DNA of 64,000 bases from Dyadobacter fermentans. Its GTDB lineage: Bacteria > Bacteroidota > Bacteroidia > Cytophagales > Spirosomataceae. Shown here in pieces: positions 44,348-53,276 of this stretch (position 1 is the stretch's first letter; the number at the start of each line of letters is the position of its first letter). The notes under the pieces are model-generated. The model searched no databases and had not been told where the DNA came from. It worked only from the letters and a program-made list of their open reading frames with translations. The stretch is from contig NZ_JAHXBN010000001.1 in NCBI RefSeq assembly GCF_019924045.1, forward strand, positions 458,767-522,766, given 5' to 3'. Position numbers and translations under genes: made by a program.

Positions 44348-44503
44348 GTCTGTATTTTTTCGGATCCGGTAATTTAATTTGTAAAATTACGTTTATCTTG
44401 TTCAAAAAATCTAAACATCCGTCTTAGCGCGGAATAGCGTGAGGCCGCTTAAATGCCGTTTTGAAAGTAACATTATACCAAATTGATCAAGAATACCTAA
44501 CTA

Positions 44504-46039
44504 ATGCCGTTGATGAGAAGATTGCTTTTGCTTGCGTTTGTATTTGTGCCGTTGGTGTTGTCCGCAAGTCCGAAATATTGGATTTATCTGAAAAATAAAG
44601 ACCTGACCACAAGGCCTGCTGTTTCGGCGCTGACGCTGGAAAATAGGCAGAAACTGGGTCTGGAAATTTCCGATGAAACTGATTTACCCGTTAAAAAGGA
44701 ATACGAAGCAGCACTGAGGCAGCAGTCGGTCAATATCATTAACCGCTCCAAATGGCTGAATGCAGTTTCGGCCAACCTCACGAGCGAGCAAGCGATGAAA
44801 GTAAGGGAGCTGGATTTCGTGGCTGATGTAGTGATGATCGATCCGGGTTTTTACATCGCACGTACGCAGCCGATCGAAAAGGCGCAAATGGCACCGGTGA
44901 TGTCGCAGGTACAGGCCAATGCATTTTTGAAAGAAAATATCACCGCCAAGGACGTGACAATCGGCGTGATCGATGCCGGTTTCTACGGCGCGGATTCTTC
45001 ACTTTCGCTTTCACAGGTTTTTTCCAATAAAAGAATATTAGGCATCCGGGATTATGTGAAACCGGGCCGCCCGGGCGACTTGCTGTTCAGCACCGCCGAA
45101 TCGTTCTCCGACATGCACGGCACCGAAGTGCTTGCGGCTATTTCAGGGATTGATTACCAGGACCAGGTACAGTATGGTATGGCTACCAATGCGAAGTTTT
45201 ACCTCGCCCGCACCGACTATTCGATGCGCGAATACCGTGGTGAAGAGGACAACTGGATCGCGGCGATGGAGTGGATGGACAGCCTCGGCGTGCGTCTGAT
45301 CAACACTTCACTGGGTTATGCCAAAGGCTTCTCGGACCCGAGAGAAAATTATGAGCCCTCTCAAATGGATGGTAAAACGAGCGCGATCAGCAAAGCAGCG
45401 CAGATTGCTTCGGACAAAAAAGGCATTATGATCATCGTTTCCGCCGGTAACGAGGGCGACGATAAAAGCTGGGGCATCGTTTCGGCCCCTGCGGACGCGA
45501 AAGGCGTACTTTCGGTAGGTGCTACCAATGGCAAATTGTGGAACCGCATTGGTTATAGCAGCGTCGGGCCGGAGTTTCTGTCCTACGTGAAACCGAATGT
45601 TTCGTGCTTCTCGTTGTACGGAACGTCGCTTTCTGCCCCTGTCATTACCGGTTTTGCTGCATGTCTACTTCAAGCCAATCCACAGCTTTCGAATAAAGAA
45701 CTCATTTCGCTGATCGAAAAATCATCGCATTTGTATCCTTATGGCAATAATTATGTGGGTTACGGCGTGCCACAAGCCTCACGCGCATTGGCGCTGGCGA
45801 AGGCCCCGTATTTGCCAAACAACTCCAAGCTGGTAACCGCCAAAGGCCGTACCTGCGAAGTAGATGTGACGAGCCAGGATCTGATGGTCGCTATTTACCG
45901 CAAGAAAAACGAAAAGGACGTGATCTCGCAGCAGGTAGCAAAGGTTCAAAACGGCAAAGTGTCACTCAAACGCCAGAATAATGAGAAGTTCACGACCATC
46001 GACCTTCGGGATTATGTGGTGGAAGTGGAGTGGAATTAG
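44504..46039 (+). CDS. exported subtilisin-like serine protease (S8)
   Basis: The 511-residue precursor has a Sec signal peptide (about residues 1-20), a propeptide region up to about residue 135 and an S8 domain with the full triad: Asp157 (GVIDAGFYGAD), His205 (MHGTEV) and Ser374 (GTSLSAPV), with Asn315 (SAGNEGD) as oxyanion residue. About 90 residues follow the domain and end VVEVEWN; they do not carry the YPNP start of a type A sorting signal. It would act in the periplasm or outside. It converges with the antiporter gene, 2 nt apart. Confidence 0.93.
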   Translation: MPLMRRLLLLAFVFVPLVLSASPKYWIYLKNKDLTTRPAVSALTLENRQKLGLEISDETDLPVKKEYEAALRQQSVNIINRSKWLNAVSANLTSEQAMKVRELDFVADVVMIDPGFYIARTQPIEKAQMAPVMSQVQANAFLKENITAKDVTIGVIDAGFYGADSSLSLSQVFSNKRILGIRDYVKPGRPGDLLFSTAESFSDMHGTEVLAAISGIDYQDQVQYGMATNAKFYLARTDYSMREYRGEEDNWIAAMEWMDSLGVRLINTSLGYAKGFSDPRENYEPSQMDGKTSAISKAAQIASDKKGIMIIVSAGNEGDDKSWGIVSAPADAKGVLSVGATNGKLWNRIGYSSVGPEFLSYVKPNVSCFSLYGTSLSAPVITGFAACLLQANPQLSNKELISLIEKSSHLYPYGNNYVGYGVPQASRALALAKAPYLPNNSKLVTAKGRTCEVDVTSQDLMVAIYRKKNEKDVISQQVAKVQNGKVSLKRQNNEKFTTIDLRDYVVEVEWN

Positions 46040-46041
46040 CA

Positions 46042-47637
46042 CTAAGGTGACCTGCGGAGTCTTGCTTCTTCGAGATCGAGTTCATGTTCTTTGGTCTTGA
46101 TGAGCTCGTTGGAGCAAGTTCTCTCCTGTCTCAATTTCAGAATCTCCTCCCTCTTTACTTCAATAATTTCCAGGAGCATCTTGCGGTACTTGCGGACGTG
46201 GCCGACAGACGTGTCGTCGTCTGAATGCAGCAGCTTGTAATCGGCCATTTCGATGATCTTCTCATAGCGGTCCTTCAATAGTCTGAACGGTTCGAAATCC
46301 TGTATTTCACCGTCGTAATTGGACTTCATGTAATCGAGACTCACTGTCGCCAAACGCGAATTCATCATGGCGTTCTCTTTTTCCAGGCTATCACCGTCGT
46401 CTTCGATTTTAAGCCATTTGATCAAATAGGGCAGGCTCAGGCCCTGGAACACCAGTGTGAAAAGGATCACGACGAATGTGATAAACAAGAACAGGTCGCG
46501 GTGCGGAAATGCCTTCCCATTCACCAAAAGCGGAATAGCCAATGCGGATGCCAGCGAAACCACGCCGCGCATTCCGCTCCAAGCCACGATAAATACCGGC
46601 TGCCAGCCAGGCCTTGCCTCTTTTTGGCGGATAGATTTGAACAGAATCCTTGGAATGTACGTGCTGGGAAAAACCCAGATAATGCGGATGAGAATCGTAA
46701 CAATGCTGATAATGACGGCGTAGGTTACCACCTCCGTGATGGTGTATTCATGCAAACCCTTCATCACCTCGGGTAATTGCAGTCCGATCAGAATAAATAC
46801 AATGCCATTCAGAAGAAAAACTACCGTTTGCCAGACATAATTGGTTTGCATTCGTGACTGGTAGGTAAATAGCTCATGGGCGCGAAAACTCAGGAAGAGT
46901 CCTCCGCTCACCACCGCCAGCACACCGGAATAATGAAAATGCTCTGCCGTGATGTACATCAGATAGGGGGAAATGAATGTAAGCGCCGTATCGATGCTCG
47001 GTGTCGTAGGGAAGAAGCGATGTACTACGTACAATACATGCGCGATTGCGAGACCGATGATAATGCCCATTATCGCCACCATCAGAAAATCAGCCCCCGC
47101 TTTCCAGAGCACAAAGTTGCCGGTTTCGATCGTCGCGAGCGCCACGCGGAAGACGATCAGCGAAGAAGCGTCGTTGACCAGGCTCTCACCTTCGAGGATC
47201 GTAACGACACGCTTAGGTACTTTCAGTCCGTGCAAAACGGAAGTCGCTGCGACGGCGTCGGGCGGAGAAATAATGCCGCCGAGCACAAAGCCCATGGCCA
47301 ATGTGAAACCGGGAATGAGTGCGTGTGTAATATAAGCGACGGCCGTTGCTGTAAAGACGACCAGCCCGATGGACAGCAGCCCGATTGCACGCCGGGACGC
47401 CCAGAAGTCTTTCCAGGAAGTATTCCAGGCGGCTTCATAAAGCAGTGGCGGTAGGAAGATCAGAAACACCCAGTCGGGTTCGAGCTGGATGTGGGGCATG
47501 CCGGGGACAACGCCGATCAGTAAGCCAGCGATGACGAGGAAGATCGGATAGGAGATGCCGATTTTTTCGCTCAGCATGGTGAGCATCGAAACCACAAAAA
47601 GGAGTGATATGATGAGCAGTAAATTCTCAAGGACCAT
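46042..47637 (-). CDS. Na+/H+ antiporter, CPA1 family
   Basis: The 531-residue membrane protein has about 12 helices followed by a cytoplasmic helical tail of about 120 residues (from about residue 410). Markers are FLPPLLYEAAWNTSWKDF, GGIISPPDAVAATSVL (with the ion-binding Asp), ILEGESLVNDASSLIVF and WSGMRGVVSLASALAIPL. These fit bacterial Na+/H+ exchangers of the NhaP/CPA1 type. It should expel Na+ against protons; the tail may be regulatory. Confidence 0.94.
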   Translation of the reverse strand: MVLENLLLIISLLFVVSMLTMLSEKIGISYPIFLVIAGLLIGVVPGMPHIQLEPDWVFLIFLPPLLYEAAWNTSWKDFWASRRAIGLLSIGLVVFTATAVAYITHALIPGFTLAMGFVLGGIISPPDAVAATSVLHGLKVPKRVVTILEGESLVNDASSLIVFRVALATIETGNFVLWKAGADFLMVAIMGIIIGLAIAHVLYVVHRFFPTTPSIDTALTFISPYLMYITAEHFHYSGVLAVVSGGLFLSFRAHELFTYQSRMQTNYVWQTVVFLLNGIVFILIGLQLPEVMKGLHEYTITEVVTYAVIISIVTILIRIIWVFPSTYIPRILFKSIRQKEARPGWQPVFIVAWSGMRGVVSLASALAIPLLVNGKAFPHRDLFLFITFVVILFTLVFQGLSLPYLIKWLKIEDDGDSLEKENAMMNSRLATVSLDYMKSNYDGEIQDFEPFRLLKDRYEKIIEMADYKLLHSDDDTSVGHVRKYRKMLLEIIEVKREEILKLRQERTCSNELIKTKEHELDLEEARLRRSP

Positions 47638-47863
47638 ATTCAGGAAACGGAAGTTCGGGGATATAAAACTATATAAATTGTATTATTAACATGTAATAAC
47701 TTTTGTGTGTGGTCGAGCACGCAAATGGAAATTTTGGTTTATATTAGCAGGAAATATTACGGTTTTGCATTAACTTTAATGCCTTTAAGATCCTGTATCA
47801 CTGGCATAATCAACAGAAAATTCAATAAAAACAGTCATTCCATCACCTAATCCTTAATTGACA

Positions 47864-49153
47864 ATGAGTACTTCTCGGAGAGATGTTTTGAAAATGGCGG
47901 GAGTTGCATTGGCAGGTAGCACGTTGCCGACCTTTGCGATTCTGAACCCTAATCGCGCTTTTGCTGGCGTAAATGCCGACACCCTCAAAGTAGGTCTGAT
48001 CGGTTGCGGCGGCCGCGGATCCGGTGCTGCCAACCAGGCTTTGAAAGCCGACCCGAACGTGGTGTTGTGGGCAATGGGCGACATTTTCAAAGACAAAATG
48101 GACGCGTCGCTTGAAAACCTGACCAAAGTGCACGGTCCGAAAGTGAAAGTGGATGAAGGTCGTAAGTTCATTGGTTTCGACGCTTTCAAAAAAGTGCTGG
48201 ACTCAGGTGTGGATGTAGTGTTGCTCGCTACGCCTCCTCATTTCCGTCCCGAGCACCTCACTGCCGCGATCAATGCAGGTAAGCACGTGTTCTGCGAAAA
48301 ACCTGTGGCAGTCGATGCTCCCGGTGTTCGCAAAGTGCTGGATGCAGCGAAACTGGCAAAACAAAAGAATGTGTCCCTGATGTCGGGCTTCTGCTGGCGT
48401 TACCACGAGCCGAAACGTGCGAGCTTTGCGCGCATCCTCGATGGCGCAGTGGGCGATATCACGGCAATCTATAACACTTACGACACCGGTACACTGTGGT
48501 CGTTCCCACGTGTTTCGGGCTGGACAGACGCTGAATACGTATTGCGTAACTGGACTTACTACACCTGGCTCGCCGGTGACCACATCGTGGAGCAGGCCGT
48601 ACACAGCATCGATATGATGGCGTGGGCAATGGGTGGCAAGCTGCCGGTTTCGGCGGTAGGTACAGGTGGCCGTCAGGTTCGTACCGACTCGTTGTTCGGT
48701 AACATCTTCGACCACTTCTCGGTAGTTTACGATTATGACAACGGCGTGAAAGGCTTCCACCACTCACGGCAACAGGCCAACTGCGAAAACAGCTACCTCG
48801 TACAAACATTGGGTACCAAAGGAAGTGCGATGGTGAACTGTGCACGCAACGTACACGAAATCACCGGCGCCAACCCATGGAAATACGAAGGCGTACAAAA
48901 CGATATGTACCAGACAGAGCACAATGAACTGTTTGCGTCTATCCGTAGCGGTAAGCTGATCAACGACGGCGAGTTCATGGCGCACAGCACATTGACCGCC
49001 ATCATGGGTAGAATGGCTGCCTACACCGGCAAGCGCATTACCTGGAACGAGGCATTGAACTCTACCGAGAAGCTGGGCCCTGATACTTACAGCTTTGACA
49101 TGAAACCACCGGTTGTAGAGGTGGCAAAACCAGGTATCACTGCATTCTCCTGA
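47864..49153 (+). CDS. Tat-exported Gfo/Idh/MocA-family oxidoreductase
   Basis: From the ATG at 47864 the protein has 429 residues. It starts with a twin-arginine leader (STSRRDVLKMAGVALAGSTL) and continues with the NAD(P) site KVGLIGCGGRGSGAANQAL and the family motif HVFCEKPVAVD. AGDHIVEQAVHSIDMMAWAMGG covers the catalytic His region. Because of the leader it is likely exported folded with its cofactor. The substrate is probably a sugar or cyclitol. The isomerase gene follows after 6 nt, so the two work together. Confidence 0.92.
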   Translation: MSTSRRDVLKMAGVALAGSTLPTFAILNPNRAFAGVNADTLKVGLIGCGGRGSGAANQALKADPNVVLWAMGDIFKDKMDASLENLTKVHGPKVKVDEGRKFIGFDAFKKVLDSGVDVVLLATPPHFRPEHLTAAINAGKHVFCEKPVAVDAPGVRKVLDAAKLAKQKNVSLMSGFCWRYHEPKRASFARILDGAVGDITAIYNTYDTGTLWSFPRVSGWTDAEYVLRNWTYYTWLAGDHIVEQAVHSIDMMAWAMGGKLPVSAVGTGGRQVRTDSLFGNIFDHFSVVYDYDNGVKGFHHSRQQANCENSYLVQTLGTKGSAMVNCARNVHEITGANPWKYEGVQNDMYQTEHNELFASIRSGKLINDGEFMAHSTLTAIMGRMAAYTGKRITWNEALNSTEKLGPDTYSFDMKPPVVEVAKPGITAFS

Positions 49154-49159
49154 TACCTT

Positions 49160-50101
49160 ATGCAAAGAAGAGATTTCTTAAAAAACACCGCCATGGCAGC
49201 ATCTGCTGTGGCGGTGGGCTCTTCGGTGCTGGCTGGCACCGAAGCAAATGCTGCTATGCCTGCCGCAGGGGCGTCTGCCGCAGGATCGCCTGCCGCACGC
49301 CCGATGGTGAAGAAAAGTCTTAAATGGGGTATGGTGAAAGAGGATTTGTCGATTATGGACAAATTCAAACTTCTGAAAGATCTCGGCTACGACGGCGTCG
49401 AACTCGATTCGCCCGATAAGCTGGATATGAAAGAAGTACTGGCGGCACGCGACAAAACGGGCCTCGAACTACCGGGAACCGTGAATTCGATGCACTGGAA
49501 GCTCCCCTTGTCTGACCCGGACCCTAAAAAGCGCGAGGAGTGCGTGAAATCCATTGAAAAAGCATTGTATGACACCAAGCAATACGGCGGAACTACTGTA
49601 CTCGTGGTACCGGGCGTCGTGAATGCGAATGTGACATACGCGGAAGCGTACGAGCGCTCGCAGGCGGAAATCCGCAAGCTGCTGCCGGTTTGTGAAAAAA
49701 CGGGTGTCAAAATCGCGTTTGAGAACGTATGGAATCAGTTTTTGCTCAGCCCGCTGGAAGCGGCCCGTTATGTGGATGAGTTCAAACACCCGATGGTGGG
49801 CTGGTATTTCGACGTAGGTAATGTGCTCCGTTACAGCTGGCCTGTTTCGTGGATCGAAGCATTGAACAAGCGCATTCTTAAACTGGATTTGAAGGAATTC
49901 AGTTTCAAAAAGCAAAACGACCTGGGGCTCTGGAAAGGCTTCGACGTGGAGTTTATGGAAGGCGATTGCAACTGGTCCGAAGTGAACAAGGCATTGCAAA
50001 AGATTGGCTACTCGGGCTGGGCCTCCGCGGAAGTTTCCGGCGGTGACCGCAAACGTTTATTGACTATCCGTGAGAAGATGGATCTCGTATTTAATGCATA
50101 A
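49160..50101 (+). CDS. Tat-exported sugar phosphate isomerase/epimerase-family protein
   Basis: The 313-residue protein has a twin-arginine leader (MQRRDFLKNTAMAASAVAVG) followed by an Ala/Pro/Gly-rich linker. Its xylose isomerase-like TIM barrel shows LLKDLGYDGVELDSPDKLD, KIAFENVWNQF, MVGWYFDVGNVLRY, LKLDLKEFS and ASAEVSGGD, whose Glu, Asp and His residues fit a metal site. Paired exported oxidoreductases and barrels of this type in Bacteroidota act on oxidised sugars. A terminator follows at 50128. Confidence 0.9.
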   Translation: MQRRDFLKNTAMAASAVAVGSSVLAGTEANAAMPAAGASAAGSPAARPMVKKSLKWGMVKEDLSIMDKFKLLKDLGYDGVELDSPDKLDMKEVLAARDKTGLELPGTVNSMHWKLPLSDPDPKKREECVKSIEKALYDTKQYGGTTVLVVPGVVNANVTYAEAYERSQAEIRKLLPVCEKTGVKIAFENVWNQFLLSPLEAARYVDEFKHPMVGWYFDVGNVLRYSWPVSWIEALNKRILKLDLKEFSFKKQNDLGLWKGFDVEFMEGDCNWSEVNKALQKIGYSGWASAEVSGGDRKRLLTIREKMDLVFNA

Positions 50102-50127
50102 TTACACTTTTTACAAATTGAAGAATG

Positions 50128-50151
50128 AGCCCGGGCAACCGGGCTTTTTTT
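50128..50151 (+). terminator. terminator of the oxidoreductase-isomerase operon
   Basis: A 7-bp GC stem (AGCCCGG, loop GCAA, CCGGGCT) is followed by a run of seven T. It lies 26 nt after the isomerase stop. Confidence 0.9.
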
Positions 50152-50219
50152 GTGCCTTGTTGTAGTATAGAAATGTGACTGAAAATTTTCAATTTGCGGT
50201 TATATCAACACACTATCAT

Positions 50220-50801
50220 ATGTATTACGAATTCATATCCTCCCTGAGTGAAATCCTGCCCGTTGAAGACCAAACCCGGTCACTGTTTCAGCAGAGATTA
50301 AAAATCGTGAAGGTTCCGAAGGGACGGGTGCTACTCTCGGACGGCGAAACATGTGATAAACTCTGGTACCTGCAATCGGGCCTTGTGCGTGGCTACCGCT
50401 TCGCAGCCGACGGCCAGGGCAACTTCCGCGACGTTACCGACTGGTTTGCCAGCGAGGGCGACTTTTTCCATGCCGCCGACAGTTTCTCAAAACAGCTCCC
50501 ATCCCGCGAATACATCGAGACCCTGGAACCCTCCGTACTCATTTATATTACCAGGGCCGACCTCTACGAGCTATATATGAACCATCCGCAGGCATGCTGC
50601 ATTGGCCGTATCATCGCCGAGCGCCTGTTGCTGACACATCAGGAATTGCTTCGCGACATGCGCACGCTTTCCGCGCCCGAGAAGCTCGAATCGTTCCGCA
50701 CCCGCTCCCGCGAGCTCTTCAACCGCGTGCCTCAGAAGTATATCGCCTCCTACCTCGGAATCTCCGAAAACTACGTCAGCAAACTCAAATCCAGACCCTG
50801 A
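50220..50801 (+). CDS. Crp/Fnr-family transcriptional regulator
   Basis: From the ATG at 50220 the protein has 193 residues, typical for the Bacteroidota branch; a GTG at 50175 would add 15. The cyclic-nucleotide-binding fold is seen in VPKGRVLLSDGETCDKLWYL with QSGLVRGY and FFHAADSFSKQLPSREYIE. The end RVPQKYIASYLGISENYVSKLKS is a helix-turn-helix. The effector cannot be told. Its last codons are the start of the first 80-bp repeat, so it may be autoregulated or may control the following surface genes. Confidence 0.9.
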   Translation: MYYEFISSLSEILPVEDQTRSLFQQRLKIVKVPKGRVLLSDGETCDKLWYLQSGLVRGYRFAADGQGNFRDVTDWFASEGDFFHAADSFSKQLPSREYIETLEPSVLIYITRADLYELYMNHPQACCIGRIIAERLLLTHQELLRDMRTLSAPEKLESFRTRSRELFNRVPQKYIASYLGISENYVSKLKSRP

Positions 50802-50876
50802 ATTTTCTTCCTTTTTGTAGGTCCGAACCTTCCTTTTCCCAGAACGGGTGTGGTTTGTTCTCATTTTATTTGTACA
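50797..50876. repeat. 80-bp repeat, copy A, upstream of the beta-barrel gene
   Basis: This copy begins in the stop region of the Crp/Fnr gene and ends 15 nt before the next gene. It matches 53157-53236 at 72 of 80 positions without gaps; the first 54 nt differ at two positions only. It ends TTTATTTGTACA in copy B and TTTATTTGTACA in copy A, where TTTATTTG is close to the Bacteroidota -7 element TAnnTTTG, so the unit may be a duplicated promoter or regulator site. Confidence 0.85.
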
Positions 50877-50891
50877 AAAAATATAAATAAT

Positions 50892-51560
50892 ATGAAGAAC
50901 ACATGCTATTTAGTTGTGATGGCCTTTTTGGGGCTAATTGGTTCAATGCAAAGAGCTCATTGTCAGGAGCAAAAGAAGCCTCCGGAAGGGATTCGTAATA
51001 ATCATGCTAGTACGGATTACAGGTGGGATGTTAGTTTGGATGCGTATCGGCTTAAAGATCCTCCCATGACCCCGTTTTTTACATTAAGGTATTCCCCAAA
51101 TATGCGAGGTGCCTACCGGTGGTCCATTACGGGTTTTAATTGGGGTGGAGAGGACAGTGCCAAATCCGCTGATTCGGCTGGGATCTTGACGCCCAATGCC
51201 CCATTCGAACTCCATTCGCGGCGCTTTACGATTGGTACCCTCTTCGGTTACGAAATCAGACGGAACTTGAAAAAGGGACAGTTGTTCTACGGAGCTGATG
51301 TTTGGTTTTATTGGGATAACGGCTATAAAAATGCTGCATCTTGGCCTCGCACATCCCAGCAAAATTTAGGTCTGGATCCATTCTGCGGATATAAATATCA
51401 GTTAACAAAACGTTTTTCCGCCTCAGTAGAAAGCTGTATGATTTTTTCCTACAAGTGGCAGTCGGTCGGAGACAAAAAGCATGGGTTCTCATCCAGAAGC
51501 CGACATTTTAACATTGAGCCGAAACCCATAAGCAAACTGAATTTTACATTTCACTTTTAA
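50892..51560 (+). CDS. predicted outer-membrane beta-barrel protein
   Basis: From the ATG at 50892 the precursor has 222 residues with a Sec signal peptide (ending AHCQ near residue 25). The mature part is rich in alternating aromatic strands (WDVSLDAYRL, FFTLRYSPNMRGAYRWSITG, FTIGTLFGYEIRR, LFYGADVWFYWDNG) and ends KLNFTFHF with the terminal Phe of outer-membrane proteins. It has no known family motif. AT-rich codon use sets it and the next two genes apart from most of the window. The next gene starts 11 nt on. Confidence 0.72.
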   Translation: MKNTCYLVVMAFLGLIGSMQRAHCQEQKKPPEGIRNNHASTDYRWDVSLDAYRLKDPPMTPFFTLRYSPNMRGAYRWSITGFNWGGEDSAKSADSAGILTPNAPFELHSRRFTIGTLFGYEIRRNLKKGQLFYGADVWFYWDNGYKNAASWPRTSQQNLGLDPFCGYKYQLTKRFSASVESCMIFSYKWQSVGDKKHGFSSRSRHFNIEPKPISKLNFTFHF

Positions 51561-51570
51561 CTACAACACT

Positions 51571-53091
51571 ATGAAAACGAAGAGCATTAATATTTGCATA
51601 GCATTTATTTTATTTCAAATTGGATTGGTAATAACTGCAATTGGGCAGAGTCTCACGGTGACCTGTGAGCCGCCTTATACTTGCTCATATGCACTTCCTA
51701 ACAAAGCCTTACATGAATATTCCGTTGCCATGAATTCTTTTGCTAAATGTGATAACGGTAAAAATTGTAAATACAAGTGGGAGGTTACCAATGGGCATAT
51801 TATCTCGGGAACATATGCAAACCCGTCAGTTCTTGAAGCGAATGGCGCAATTAAAATTGCGGTAGAATGGGATAACACTAATGGGAACGGAGTAGTAAAG
51901 GTCACTTCCACAGGGAAGCCCAATCCATCGACCCCTGAGTGCGATCTATGTCCATCCGGCATAACGCAAACCAAAACTATCCCCATCCGCTATCTGGGTA
52001 CGCCCGGCAATATCAAAATAAACGGCGTCGCGCAAAGCGGAAGCTACCAAATCAATTGCGGCACGGCGCCGATCAACGTAGCAGTAGATCCGGCAACGAA
52101 TGCAACCAACTACGTGTGGACTTATCCTCCGGGTTGGACGCTTTCGGGCAGCGGAAATATCGTTACGCTTACGCCGAATGCCGGCTCGGGCGGCGTGATC
52201 AAGGTCACGGCTTCCAGGAATGACGTGCCTGGCCTAACAACGTCTTCTCAGTTGACTATCACAAGACCGGTTCCTACAAAACCGGTTATTAATTCACCTG
52301 ATATTCTACTTTGTAATCCCAAAACGATAACCGCAACGGCCAGCAATGCTACAAGCTACAACTGGGTAGCCACAGGCGGCATTACAGCCAATTCGCCTGG
52401 CAATACCAACTCTGCGCAGATAACCGGTGTTTCTGATGGTACCGTGAAGGTTTCTGCTACTTCATCAGTATGTGGAGTAACCTCAGCTTTCAGTACTCCT
52501 ATCAACGTCAAACGAAGTGCCCCGCAGCCAGCTTCCCTGCTGGTAACTGCCAACGGCGGCGGTTCACCGGATTTCATGTGTAACGGTGCGGGCGTGATGC
52601 TCAATGCTTATACCGCTGAGCCCGAGACGCAGTTCGGGATATGGACGTGTAGCGATCCGGGCAATACAATTCTTAATTCCAATGGTGGGACCGCTTATTT
52701 CAATTCCTACGTCAATAATTGCTATGGCATAGACATTACCGTTAGCAACTGTTTCGGCTCGGTTCAGAAAGGGATCACCATTTGTGTCGATAATTGCGCA
52801 AAGGGAACGCCCATTTACAAAGTGTTTCCCAATCCGGCGAAAGATCAGGTGAAAATTCAATTTGATGATGGGCAAGCGATTGAACGATTACCTCAGACTG
52901 TAAGATTACTCAGCGAAGTCGGCGGCAAGGAGGTAAGAGCAATCGACGCAACAGCACAATACGTAACACCTGCTTTTGAACAGGACCGAACTATTACATT
53001 GCCAGTGAGCGATTTGCCCAAAGGGATTTATTACCTAATCCTCGTCAACCGGGATGGCACTTTCGAAAATGTGCGTCTCATTCTGGAATAA
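51571..53091 (+). CDS. T9SS cargo protein with PKD/Ig-like domains
   Basis: The 506-residue precursor has a Sec signal peptide (about residues 1-25), several beta-sandwich modules (KYKWEVTNGHIISGTY, NYVWTYPPGWTLSGSG, SYNWVATGGITANSPG) of the PKD type common in adhesins, a Cys-rich stretch (about residues 335-415) and a C-terminal type A sorting domain from YKVFPNPAKDQVKIQF to FENVRLILE. It should be secreted by the T9SS and fixed to the cell surface. It is likely cotranscribed with the beta-barrel gene before it. Confidence 0.87.
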   Translation: MKTKSINICIAFILFQIGLVITAIGQSLTVTCEPPYTCSYALPNKALHEYSVAMNSFAKCDNGKNCKYKWEVTNGHIISGTYANPSVLEANGAIKIAVEWDNTNGNGVVKVTSTGKPNPSTPECDLCPSGITQTKTIPIRYLGTPGNIKINGVAQSGSYQINCGTAPINVAVDPATNATNYVWTYPPGWTLSGSGNIVTLTPNAGSGGVIKVTASRNDVPGLTTSSQLTITRPVPTKPVINSPDILLCNPKTITATASNATSYNWVATGGITANSPGNTNSAQITGVSDGTVKVSATSSVCGVTSAFSTPINVKRSAPQPASLLVTANGGGSPDFMCNGAGVMLNAYTAEPETQFGIWTCSDPGNTILNSNGGTAYFNSYVNNCYGIDITVSNCFGSVQKGITICVDNCAKGTPIYKVFPNPAKDQVKIQFDDGQAIERLPQTVRLLSEVGGKEVRAIDATAQYVTPAFEQDRTITLPVSDLPKGIYYLILVNRDGTFENVRLILE

Positions 53092-53156
53092 ATCAGCTAC
53101 CCCGTAATGCCCGACGTTCGTCATGGGCTCACCCAATACGGCACTCTTCCATAACA

Positions 53157-53236
53157 CCTGAATTTTCTTCCTTTTTGTAGGTCCGATTCTTCCTTTTCCC
53201 AGAACGGGTTTGGTTGATCCTCTCTTTATTTGTACA
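53157..53236. repeat. 80-bp repeat, copy B, upstream of the C10 protease gene
   Basis: It is the second copy of 50797-50876 (8 mismatches in 80, no gaps) and ends 40 nt before the protease start. It includes CCTGAATTTTC, which in copy A overlaps the stop codon of the Crp/Fnr gene, so copy B probably arose by duplication from copy A's site. The conserved part includes GTAGGTCCGA and CCCAGAACGGG. Confidence 0.85.
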
Positions 53237-53276
53237 GCGAAGTACATATCAATTTTAATCTAAAAGTCACACTATT

